The translations under genes were made by a program, and so were the position numbers. From positions 1-64,000 of the forward strand of contig CAYSCZ010000001.1 of assembly GCA_964429655.1 (NCBI GenBank): a stretch of DNA of 64,000 bases, in the 5' to 3' direction. This document shows positions 18,792-26,335 of the stretch, in pieces. The DNA is from CAYSCZ01 sp964429655. Lineage in GTDB: Bacteria > Bacteroidota > Bacteroidia > Cytophagales > Cyclobacteriaceae. Within the stretch, counting starts at the first letter, position 1; each line of letters opens with the position of its first letter. The notes under the pieces were generated by a model that searched no databases, had not been told where the DNA came from, and saw only the letters and a program-made list of their open reading frames with translations.

Positions 18792-19778
18792 CTAAAAATC
18801 TTCGTTCAAGGAAAATTTGGGAGTGGCATTTTCTTCTTCTTTCTTTAAAACGCCTGCTTTCTGATATTCACCCACTCTTTTTTCGAAAAAGTTTGTTTTT
18901 CCCTGTAAGGAAATCATATCCATGAAATCAAATGGATTTGTTGAATTATAAACTTTATCACATCCGAGTTCAGATAATAATCTGTCAGCTACAAACTCAA
19001 TGTATTGACACATGAGGTCTGAGTTCATACCAATCAATTTAACCGGTATTGCTTCAGTAACAAACTCCTTTTCTATATCTACAGCGTCTTTTATGATCTT
19101 ACTTACCGTATCTTCAGGTAATTTGTTGGTCACATGGTTGTTGTATAGTAAGCATGCAAAGTCACAATGTAAGCCTTCATCCCTGGATATCAACTCATTG
19201 GAAAAGCTTAGGCCTGGCATCAATCCTCTTTTTTTCAACCAAAAGATTGAACAAAAACTTCCGGAGAAAAATATTCCTTCAACAGCAGCAAAGGCAATTA
19301 ATCGCTCCTGGAATGATCCTTTATCGATCCAACGTAAAGCCCATTCAGCTTTTTTCTTCACACAATCCATCGTTTCAATGGCATTGAGTAATTTGTCTTT
19401 TTCGGTAGGATCTTTTACATAGGTATCTATGAGTAAAGAATAGGTTTCTGAGTGGATATTTTCTATTGCTATTTGGAAGCCATAAAAGAACTTGGCTTCT
19501 GTGTACTGTACTTCATTTACAAAATGCTCGGCCAGATTTTCATTGACAATACCATCACTGGCGGCAAAGAATGCCAGAACATGGGTGATGAAATGTCGCT
19601 CTCCATCGGATAGGTTTTCCCAATCTTTAAGGTCCTGGCTTAAATCTATTTCCTCGGCAGTCCAGAAACTAGCTTCAGCTCTTTTGTAAAATTTCCAAAT
19701 ATCATCATGTTCAATAGGGAAGAGCACGAATCTGTTCTTATTTTCTTTTAAAATGGGTTCTTCTATTCTGCTATTCAT
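18792..19778 (-). CDS. nrdB: Ribonucleoside-diphosphate reductase, beta subunit
   Basis: 328-residue R2 subunit that holds the diiron-tyrosyl radical. Family features are FYKRAEASFWTAEEIDLS at the N-terminus, AFFAASDGIVNEN, and IAIENIHSETYSLLI with metal-ligand Glu/His and the nearby Tyr. ISRDEGLHCDFACLLY supplies the second Glu/His ligand set. The C-terminal tail (FSLNEDF) is the acidic/aromatic peptide that docks into NrdA. First gene of nrdB-nrdA. The 440-bp upstream region contains an 8-bp inverted repeat (19846-19895) but no NrdR box that I could see. Confidence 0.97.
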   Translation of the reverse strand: MNSRIEEPILKENKNRFVLFPIEHDDIWKFYKRAEASFWTAEEIDLSQDLKDWENLSDGERHFITHVLAFFAASDGIVNENLAEHFVNEVQYTEAKFFYGFQIAIENIHSETYSLLIDTYVKDPTEKDKLLNAIETMDCVKKKAEWALRWIDKGSFQERLIAFAAVEGIFFSGSFCSIFWLKKRGLMPGLSFSNELISRDEGLHCDFACLLYNNHVTNKLPEDTVSKIIKDAVDIEKEFVTEAIPVKLIGMNSDLMCQYIEFVADRLLSELGCDKVYNSTNPFDFMDMISLQGKTNFFEKRVGEYQKAGVLKKEEENATPKFSLNEDF

Positions 19779-19845
19779 TTAAACTTACTTTTTAAATAAA
19801 ATATGATATTTTAAAATTCTGTCTTATTAAAATGTTTAAAAAACC

Positions 19846-19895
19846 CATGACATACTCTCCACATCAATTATTCTAAACTTTTAAAAAATGTCATG
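19846..19895. repeat. Spaced inverted repeat upstream of nrdB
   Basis: CATGACAT (19846-19853) and ATGTCATG (19888-19895) are exact inverse copies separated by 34 bp, 67 bp upstream of the nrdB start. Possible operator pair or chance. The remainder of the 440-bp gap 19779-20218 is AT-rich with homopolymer runs, plus the rplU promoter at its right end. Confidence 0.3.
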
Positions 19896-20156
19896 AGAAA
19901 ATTAAAACTTAACCTGGTGGCTATTCTATGATCTGTGATTACAAATATTAATAAAACACTTTAAAAAGACAAAGCGGTGAGTGGTAAAATATGGAAAAGA
20001 AAAAACCCATAAAAATACGTGATAATTAATTGAAAATAAGAGGATTGAATATTTTTTTTAAAATTTAACTTCATTCTAATTTTAGCGTACGGACCTATGC
20101 TTTTTTTTTAAAAAATTGTGAACCCTATTTTAACTAAATATTAATTCTGTGTAATG

Positions 20157-20187
20157 TTGGAGAGTGATGGCAAAATTTATATTTTTG
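20157..20187 (+). promoter_or_regulatory. Promoter of rplU-rpmA
   Basis: TTG (20157-20159), 20 bp, TATTTTTG (20180-20187): a full match to the Bacteroidota housekeeping consensus TTG-N17-23-TAnnTTTG. It lies 31 bp before the rplU start, where a ribosomal protein promoter is expected. Confidence 0.65.
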
Positions 20188-20218
20188 CACTCATTTTCTA
20201 ATATCTAATAGAAATAGA

Positions 20219-20530
20219 ATGTATGCAATAGTAGATATAGCAGGTAGTCAAATTAAAGTAACCGAGGACAGATTTATTTACACCCCTAAGCTAGCGGGTG
20301 ATGAAGGGTCTGCCATAGAATTTGAAAATGTTTTATTAATTGATGACGATGGCTCCATTAAAGTTGGAACCCCAACTGTTGATGGCGCGAAAGTAACGGG
20401 CAAGATATTAGAGCATGTGAAAGACGATAAAGTAATCGTCTTTAAAAAGAAACGAAGAAAAGGCTACAGAGTAAAAAAAGGTCACAGACAACAATTAACT
20501 AAAGTACAAATTCAATCCATTTCAATCTAA
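20219..20530 (+). CDS. rplU: 50S ribosomal protein L21
   Basis: 103 residues, normal length. Typical opening MYAIVDIAGSQIKV and the basic C-terminal RNA-binding stretch KKKRRKGYRVKKGHRQQLTK. It is followed 6 bp later by rpmA, the universal rplU-rpmA pair. Transcription probably starts from the consensus promoter 31 bp upstream. Confidence 0.98.
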   Translation: MYAIVDIAGSQIKVTEDRFIYTPKLAGDEGSAIEFENVLLIDDDGSIKVGTPTVDGAKVTGKILEHVKDDKVIVFKKKRRKGYRVKKGHRQQLTKVQIQSISI

Positions 20531-20536
20531 TGTATC

Positions 20537-20815
20537 ATGGCACACAAAAAAGGAGTTGGTAGTTCCAAAAACGGTAGAGAGTCGGAAAGTAAACGACTTG
20601 GTGTTAAAATATATGGCGGTCAGGATGTAATTGCAGGTAACATAATAGTAAGACAAAGAGGTACTAAGCATTATCCGGGCAAAAATGTTGGTATGGGTAA
20701 AGATCATACGTTGTTTGCTCTTACTGATGGTGTGGTTGAATTTAAAAAAGGCCGTCAGAATAAATCTTTTGTATCTGTATTGAATCAGGAATTATCTCAG
20801 ACCGTAGCAGATTAA
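20537..20815 (+). CDS. rpmA: 50S ribosomal protein L27
   Basis: 92 residues starting MAHKKGVGSSKNGRESESKR, the flexible N-terminal arm that reaches the peptidyl transferase centre. It starts directly with MAHKKG, so there is no Firmicutes-type cleavable N-terminal extension. Second gene of the rplU operon. It converges on the rhomboid gene with 1 bp between the stop codons. Confidence 0.98.
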   Translation: MAHKKGVGSSKNGRESESKRLGVKIYGGQDVIAGNIIVRQRGTKHYPGKNVGMGKDHTLFALTDGVVEFKKGRQNKSFVSVLNQELSQTVAD

Positions 20816-20816
20816 A

Positions 20817-21437
20817 TTAAAATATCCGAAAGGATATTATCTGATCGAAGAATAATCTCAAAACATCAGGATAGATAAAAAAACTATATATCAAACCAAA
20901 TAGTGCTCCAAAAAGATGTGCGTCGTGGTTAATATTATCCGACATATTTTTGCCCTGAAAATAAGAATAAATCAAGTATAAAGCGCCAAGAATAAATCCA
21001 GGCAGACAAAAAATCCCATAAATACAAATATCATTTAAGGGCAGGAATAATATACTGCTGAATACCACTGCTGCAACGCCTCCAGACGCTCCTAATGCAT
21101 TATAACCAGGATGTTCACGGTGCTTAAAAAATGTAGGAACGTCCGATATTATTATGCCCAGTAAATAAAGAATAAGAAAATACCAGGACCCGTTTACTCC
21201 AAGATAGTATCCATAGATTTGCTCGATTGCCCTACCAAAAAAATATAAGGCAAACATGTTGAATCCCAGATGTATATACCCTTGATGAATAAATCCGGAA
21301 GTCAAAAAACGATAATACTGGTTTTTTGTAAAAACCAGATAGGGATTAAAAATCCATTTGCTTTCTAATGCTGGTTTGTTCCAGGCTGTAAAGGAAAAAA
21401 TTACGGTAATGATTATAATTATAAGTGTGAAAGACAT
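20817..21437 (-). CDS. Rhomboid family intramembrane serine protease
   Basis: 206 residues with six hydrophobic segments. Catalytic Ser118 is in GASGG and catalytic His174 in NHDAHLFGALFG; the HLGFNMFALYFFG helix corresponds to the conserved HxxxN region. Cleaves membrane proteins within the bilayer; the substrate is unknown. It overlaps the polyprenyl synthase start by 1 bp and is probably co-transcribed with it. Confidence 0.92.
   Translation of the reverse strand: MSFTLIIIIITVIFSFTAWNKPALESKWIFNPYLVFTKNQYYRFLTSGFIHQGYIHLGFNMFALYFFGRAIEQIYGYYLGVNGSWYFLILYLLGIIISDVPTFFKHREHPGYNALGASGGVAAVVFSSILFLPLNDICIYGIFCLPGFILGALYLIYSYFQGKNMSDNINHDAHLFGALFGLIYSFFIYPDVLRLFFDQIISFRIF
20821..20838. terminator. 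Short hairpin at the rpmA / rhomboid gene junction
   Basis: AATATCC-GAAA-GGATATT is a perfect 7-bp stem with a GNRA loop between the convergent genes, inside the last rhomboid codons. On the minus strand it is followed by TTAATTTAAT. It could act as a weak terminator in both directions, but the U-tract is poor. Confidence 0.4.
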
Positions 21438-22429
21438 TAACTATCCCTGTTTATCATGTATTCAATAAATTCTATTAACGCCTCCTTTTTGGAACTATCT
21501 ACCTGCACAAGTTTTAGTGTCTCAAAGCACTTATTGAAAAACTCATCAATTTTTGCATTAGTAATATTTTTGATATCAAGTTTATTGTAAATAGTTGTTA
21601 CACCCTGAACCTTATTATCAGGATTGAAATCTTTCAAGCTTAGCCAATAATTTAGTTCTTTTTCCAATCCATTATTTGAAGATTCCAAGGCTTTTATGAG
21701 AAGAAAGGTCTTCTTGTTAGAGATTATATCGCCACCAACTTGTTTTCCAAACTTTTTATTGTCAGCATAGACATCTAACAGGTCATCTTTCAACTGAAAG
21801 CCAATACCTAAATTGACGCCCACATTTTTTAGCTTCTCCGCCTCCCAATGGTCGGCTCCAGCAATAATAGCTCCCATTTGAAGGCTAAATCCCATAAGTG
21901 CTGCTGTTTTCTTACTGATCATGTTAAGGTAGTCATCAACTGAAACGTTATCAGAAGTTTCATAATTCATATCCATCTGCTGTCCTTCCATGACATCCAG
22001 TGCCGTTTTTGTAAAAAGAGGAATAACTTTACTTAAATTGGATGGACTTAATCCTTCAAATAATTGATAAGCTTTAAAAAGCATCGCATCACCTGACAGT
22101 ATCGCAATATTTCCCCCCCATTTATTATGTACTGAAGGGTTGCCTCTTCTTAGCGGTGCCTCATCAATAATGTCATCATGAATCAAAGTGAAATTATGAA
22201 ATAGTTCTATAGCCAGGGCTGGTTTTATCGCCTGTTCAGTATCGTCTGAAAATAATTGATAAGAAAGCAACGCCAGTGTTGGTCTGATACGTTTTCCGCC
22301 ATTTTGCATCGTGTACAAAACAGGTTCGTATAACTCCCCTGGATCACCCGTCAAGCTCAAATGATCAATTGCTTTATTAAGCCGATCAACAATTAATTCG
22401 AAAGAACATTTTTTTAGATTTTCATACAT
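21437..22429 (-). CDS. Polyprenyl diphosphate synthase (trans-type)
   Basis: 330-residue isoprenyl diphosphate synthase. The first Asp-rich motif is LIHDDIIDEAPLRRG (DDxxD) and the second FQLKDDLLDVYAD. GGKRIRP near the N-terminus binds IPP. The Phe five residues before the first motif suggests a short or medium-chain product (FPP or GGPP), but this needs biochemical proof. It makes isoprenoid chains for quinones, carotenoids or squalene. Its position beside the hopanoid cluster, divergent from it, makes FPP supply to squalene synthase an attractive but unproven role. Confidence 0.9.
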   Translation of the reverse strand: MYENLKKCSFELIVDRLNKAIDHLSLTGDPGELYEPVLYTMQNGGKRIRPTLALLSYQLFSDDTEQAIKPALAIELFHNFTLIHDDIIDEAPLRRGNPSVHNKWGGNIAILSGDAMLFKAYQLFEGLSPSNLSKVIPLFTKTALDVMEGQQMDMNYETSDNVSVDDYLNMISKKTAALMGFSLQMGAIIAGADHWEAEKLKNVGVNLGIGFQLKDDLLDVYADNKKFGKQVGGDIISNKKTFLLIKALESSNNGLEKELNYWLSLKDFNPDNKVQGVTTIYNKLDIKNITNAKIDEFFNKCFETLKLVQVDSSKKEALIEFIEYMINRDS

Positions 22430-22430
22430 A

Positions 22431-22458
22431 TTGACCTGATAGTTATCTTATAAATTTG
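22431..22458 (+). promoter_or_regulatory. Promoter of the sulfotransferase-hpnA-paraoxonase operon
   Basis: TTG (22431-22433), 17 bp, TAAATTTG (22451-22458): a full match to the Bacteroidota consensus. It lies in the 80-bp divergent gap between the polyprenyl synthase and sulfotransferase genes, 51 bp before the TTG start at 22510. Confidence 0.55.
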
Positions 22459-22509
22459 AGAGATGAAAATCATGACTATTTTAGCTGTCTAAATTAGCAA
22501 TAATACCAC

Positions 22510-23607
22510 TTGAGTAAAAAGAATACCAAAATATCCCATCCGCTTTATGGAAGTAGTCTTCAACATTTAACAAGATTATTATCAAAAAATTGGCCCATTG
22601 AAAAAAAGTATTTGCCTAAGCTAATTTCATTGTTTGGATCAGCATTATTTCGGTATCCAATTTATGCGTTAGAGAAGCTCCTAAAAGACCACCATATCAA
22701 CAACTTAACATTTAAACAACCCCCTATTTTTATAATTGGTCATTGGAGAAGTGGGACAACTCATATTGGAAATATTCTCAGTCAATCACCCAAGCTGGGA
22801 TATGTATCCCCTATTGCGGCTGGTTTACCTTGGGAAATGCTCACATTGGGGAGATTATTAAAAGGAAATTTAAAAAAGTCCCTTCCAAAAGACCGGCTAA
22901 TTGATAATGTGGCAGTAACCATTCATTCACCACAGGAAGATGAATTTGGATTAGCGAATATGAACCCATTTTCCTTTTTGCATGGGTTATACTTTCCAGC
23001 GAATTTTCAATACAATTTTAATCGAGGTACTTTTTTAGATGATGTGAAGGAAAAAGAAATAAAAGTTTGGGAAAGAAACTTTATTTATTATCTGAAAAAG
23101 GTATATATGGATCAAAATGAAAAAAGGTTAATCATACGAAATCCCGTGTATACCGGAAGGGTTGAACTGATAAAAAAACTTATCCCAGAAGCAAAGTTCA
23201 TTTTCATGACCAGGCATCCGGTAAAGATTTTTTATTCCATGAGAAATTATTTTAATAAGTTACTGCCTGTCTTGTCCTTGCAGCCCTATGACCACTTAAA
23301 TGTTGATGAAATAATTATGACCACCTACAGTAGGCTGATGGAGAGATACCTGGAGGATTCTAAATCATTAAAACATACTGATTTAGTTGAAATTAAGTAT
23401 GAAGAACTAGATAAAAGTCCAATGGAAAATATTAATAAGATTTATAATAAGCTGTCACTTCGTAATTTCGAGGCAGATAAACCTTTCTTTGAGTCATACT
23501 TATCAGGTATCCAGTCTTACAACAAGAACCTGTATCAAGAAGACCAGCAAGAGCGAAAATTGGTGGTAGAAGAATGGCAAAAATATATTGACTACTGGGA
23601 TTATTAA
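22510..23607 (+). CDS. Sulfotransferase family protein
   Basis: 365-residue cytosolic-type sulfotransferase. The PAPS 5'-phosphosulfate loop is GHWRSGTTHIGN (77-88). The 3'-phosphate motif region is AKFIFMTRHPVKIFYSMRNYF. It transfers sulfate from PAPS to a hydroxyl or amine of an unknown acceptor. TTG start. It heads a rightward operon with hpnA (12 bp) and the paraoxonase-like gene (1 bp), so the acceptor could be a sugar or hopanoid intermediate; this is inference. No PAPS-synthesis genes are in the window. Confidence 0.85.
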   Translation: MSKKNTKISHPLYGSSLQHLTRLLSKNWPIEKKYLPKLISLFGSALFRYPIYALEKLLKDHHINNLTFKQPPIFIIGHWRSGTTHIGNILSQSPKLGYVSPIAAGLPWEMLTLGRLLKGNLKKSLPKDRLIDNVAVTIHSPQEDEFGLANMNPFSFLHGLYFPANFQYNFNRGTFLDDVKEKEIKVWERNFIYYLKKVYMDQNEKRLIIRNPVYTGRVELIKKLIPEAKFIFMTRHPVKIFYSMRNYFNKLLPVLSLQPYDHLNVDEIIMTTYSRLMERYLEDSKSLKHTDLVEIKYEELDKSPMENINKIYNKLSLRNFEADKPFFESYLSGIQSYNKNLYQEDQQERKLVVEEWQKYIDYWDY

Positions 23608-23619
23608 TTTTTTTATCGG

Positions 23620-24606
23620 ATGATGAAAGCTTTGGTTACCGGAGGTGCAGGATTTATTGGATATCATTTAGTCAATCAACTGGTAGAAAAAGGTTATCAG
23701 ACAACCATTCTTGATATAAAAGAACCAAAAAAGCTTAATTCTGAGGTTAAGCTTATAAAAGGCTCTATCAATGACCCTATTATGGTCAAAGAATCTTTGA
23801 AAGCTGTTGATGTAGTTTTCCATTTGGCCGCCAATCCTAACCTTTGGGCTAAATCGATGCAAGATTTTTTAAAGATCAATTATGATGGCACTAAACAAAT
23901 TGTGGGGCTTGCTAAAAACGTTAAGCGGTTTATACATGTTTCATCAGAGGCAGTGCTAAGAAGCTATAAACGCACCGCTCATAAACAAATTGACGAAAAT
24001 GATCCCCTGCCTCAATTAGATGATATGCCAGGCCCTTACACCAGATCAAAACTTATGGCTGATTTTTTTATGATAGATCAAATTAAAAAGGGGTTTCCTG
24101 GAATTATTGTATATCCAACAACACCTGTGGGCACGGATGATTATAACCTGACGCCACCTACAAAAATGATAAAAGACTTTTTGACTGGGGACAACCCTGC
24201 CTACTATAACTGTATGCTCAATCTTATTTCAGTGAAAGATATTGCCCGGGGAATGATAGCATCTGCGGAATCAGGTGACATCGGAGAACGGTATATCCTG
24301 GGCAACAAGAATTTATCCCTTAAAGAAATATTGCAGATATTAGAATATATAACCGGTATTGCAATGCCCAAAAAAGAAATCCCTTATTTTATTGCGCTCA
24401 TAACCGCTAAAGTAGCGGAGATATATTCAAACAGGGTGACACATAGACCGCCTATTGCTTCAGTTGAGGGCGTTAGGCTGGCAGGCTCAAATCTGGTGTT
24501 TAATGTGGAGAAGTTCAAAAAACAACTGGGAATAGAGGCGCAGCCGGTTGAATCAGCCCTTCAAGAGACCGCAGCGTGGTTAACAACTGAATATAAGATC
24601 AAATAA
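23620..24606 (+). CDS. hpnA: Hopanoid-associated NAD-dependent sugar epimerase HpnA
   Basis: 328-residue extended SDR. NAD motif TGGAGFIGYH (7-16), active-site Tyr140 and Lys144 (GPYTRSK). The middle and C-terminal parts resemble HpnA as I recall it: YPTTPVGTDDYNLTPPT, LNLISVKDIARGMI and GERYILGNKNLSLKEIL. HpnA proteins are associated with hopanoid clusters and are thought to act on nucleotide sugars or sugar-headed hopanoids; the reaction is not firmly established. It sits between the sulfotransferase and the paraoxonase-like gene in one operon. Confidence 0.82.
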   Translation: MMKALVTGGAGFIGYHLVNQLVEKGYQTTILDIKEPKKLNSEVKLIKGSINDPIMVKESLKAVDVVFHLAANPNLWAKSMQDFLKINYDGTKQIVGLAKNVKRFIHVSSEAVLRSYKRTAHKQIDENDPLPQLDDMPGPYTRSKLMADFFMIDQIKKGFPGIIVYPTTPVGTDDYNLTPPTKMIKDFLTGDNPAYYNCMLNLISVKDIARGMIASAESGDIGERYILGNKNLSLKEILQILEYITGIAMPKKEIPYFIALITAKVAEIYSNRVTHRPPIASVEGVRLAGSNLVFNVEKFKKQLGIEAQPVESALQETAAWLTTEYKIK

Positions 24607-24607
24607 T

Positions 24608-25660
24608 TTGTCTAAAAAGATCATCTTATTCTCAATAATTGCCATTGGTATTATTGGTTTTGTAATTTACCGGTTTATTAATCTCGGGGCTTTTCATGTG
24701 ATAAATGAAGATCCTCAATTATCGATCACGGTAGATACTCTATGTAGCTTGCCGGGGATAGAAGATTTCGAGATTGACTCAGGGAAATACCTTTATGGAA
24801 TATCCTTTGATAGAAGAAAATGGGAAAACGACCCAACAACTAATGGGGTAATCATTTTCATTAACCTACAGGATTCAGTTCAAAAGATAATAACAACTGA
24901 ATTGAAGGCCTTTCATCCGCATGGGATAAGCCTTTTAAAATCTGATACATCCAATCGGTTATTTACCGTGAATCATATTAGCAAGGATGAACATTCAGTT
25001 GAAATATTTAAAATGCATAGGTATGATTCGATTTCACACCATAAAACAGTTAAGCATAAATTGATTGATGCGCCTAACGATATTGTGGCAATAGATACCC
25101 TGGAATTCTATCTTACCAATTCCAGTAAGGCGTTTTCGGGGATTTTAAGGAAACTTGATGCTTTTTTAGACCTTAAATTGGGCAATATTATCCACTATAA
25201 AAATGGCAAGGCCGATTATGCTATTAAAAATTTATCCTTCCCAAATGGGATTATTTTTAATGATCAAATCAGTTGTTTATATTTTACTGAAACAACTTCA
25301 GGAAACCTATCGGCTTACTATGTTAATTCTCACGGGGTCATTCAATTTTTAGATGAGATCAATCTTGGGCAAGGGTTAGATAATATCTCAATCGATCAAT
25401 CTGGTAATTTCTGGGTACCACAAAGCCCAAACCTGATAAAGTATGGAAGTCATATAAGGTCATCAACTAAATCCCCATTTATCATCCATAAAGTTAAATT
25501 TTCATATCCTTCTTTTCATTCTGAAGAAGTGATAGTGGAAAATGATGGGAGCATCTTATCAGGGGTAAGCGTGGTCAATCAATTTAAAAATACATTAATC
25601 ATAGGGTCTTTGATAGATGAAGGATTAGTAAAGATTCAACGACTTGATCGCTTAAAGTAA
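24608..25660 (+). CDS. Paraoxonase (PON)-like six-bladed propeller hydrolase
   Basis: 350 residues: N-terminal membrane anchor (about 4-24), then a beta-propeller. Residues equivalent to the human PON1 calcium ligands and His dyad are all visible. They are Glu52-Asp53 (GIEDFEI), His105 (HPHGIS), His123 (TVNHIS), Asn157 (APNDIVA), Asn213 (FPNGI) and Asp258-Asn259 (GLDNIS). PON enzymes are calcium-dependent lactonases/arylesterases. TTG start 1 bp after the hpnA stop implies coupled expression. It overlaps the convergent hpnG by 9 bp. The anchored domain probably faces the periplasm. Substrate unknown; a lactone or ester in hopanoid tailoring is speculative. Confidence 0.82.
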   Translation: MSKKIILFSIIAIGIIGFVIYRFINLGAFHVINEDPQLSITVDTLCSLPGIEDFEIDSGKYLYGISFDRRKWENDPTTNGVIIFINLQDSVQKIITTELKAFHPHGISLLKSDTSNRLFTVNHISKDEHSVEIFKMHRYDSISHHKTVKHKLIDAPNDIVAIDTLEFYLTNSSKAFSGILRKLDAFLDLKLGNIIHYKNGKADYAIKNLSFPNGIIFNDQISCLYFTETTSGNLSAYYVNSHGVIQFLDEINLGQGLDNISIDQSGNFWVPQSPNLIKYGSHIRSSTKSPFIIHKVKFSYPSFHSEEVIVENDGSILSGVSVVNQFKNTLIIGSLIDEGLVKIQRLDRLK

Positions 25661-26335
25661 GCTGATTATTCTTTTAAAACTTTTATTTACCTTCTTAGTA
25701 TTCCTGATTAACTTTATAAGGTGGCTGATTGTATGGGGATTAGAAAGAATACCACCAATCAGTTTCCTCATCTCCAGGTTTCCGATGTGATCCATAGCGT
25801 CAATGATATAGTTAGGGATTTGGTTGTCGATCTCATCGGAAACGATGCGTATGCTGTTAAATCTTAATCCATTTTGATAGGCATATCTCGCTATTGCGCC
25901 GCTTTCCATATCTACAACACTCATCTTATTTTTCTCTGCGAGACTGACTTTTTCTACGCCGTCATTAATTAATCCTTTTACATGGAGAAGGTCTTTTTGA
26001 TGAATGGATAAATCCTGAATTGGTTTATATTTATCTTCCAGGCTGAAATTTTGAGAAGACCTGTAATAGTCTTCATCAATTTTTACTCCTGTAGGAATTA
26101 TTATATCACCGGCTTTAAGTTTTGGATCAATCGATCCACAGGTTCCCCAACTAATTAGATGGTTTATATCATGATCCAGGTGCAGTATCTCGCAGGCACG
26201 TGCGGCATTATCATAACCAATGCCACTCAGGATTATTTTATAATTTTTATAATTCCCTACCTGGAAATGCTGAAATGATCTCCGAAAAAATGGTTTTAGT
26301 TCAAATTGAAGCGGAACAATAATTCCGCATTTCAT
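25652..26335 (-). CDS. hpnG: Hopanoid-associated phosphorylase HpnG
   Basis: 227-residue nucleoside-phosphorylase-like (MTA/SAH nucleosidase fold) protein: GIIVPLQFELKPF at the start, ILSGIGYDNAARA, ISWGTCGSIDPKLKAGDII and the purine/ribose pocket VVDMESGAIARYA. In the studied pathway HpnG removes adenine from adenosylhopane, giving phosphoribosyl/ribosylhopane. It is the last gene of the leftward operon squalene synthase-shc-hpnG, overlapping shc by 4 bp. Its context leaves little doubt that this is HpnG rather than a salvage enzyme. Confidence 0.88.
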   Translation of the reverse strand: MKCGIIVPLQFELKPFFRRSFQHFQVGNYKNYKIILSGIGYDNAARACEILHLDHDINHLISWGTCGSIDPKLKAGDIIIPTGVKIDEDYYRSSQNFSLEDKYKPIQDLSIHQKDLLHVKGLINDGVEKVSLAEKNKMSVVDMESGAIARYAYQNGLRFNSIRIVSDEIDNQIPNYIIDAMDHIGNLEMRKLIGGILSNPHTISHLIKLIRNTKKVNKSFKRIISLL

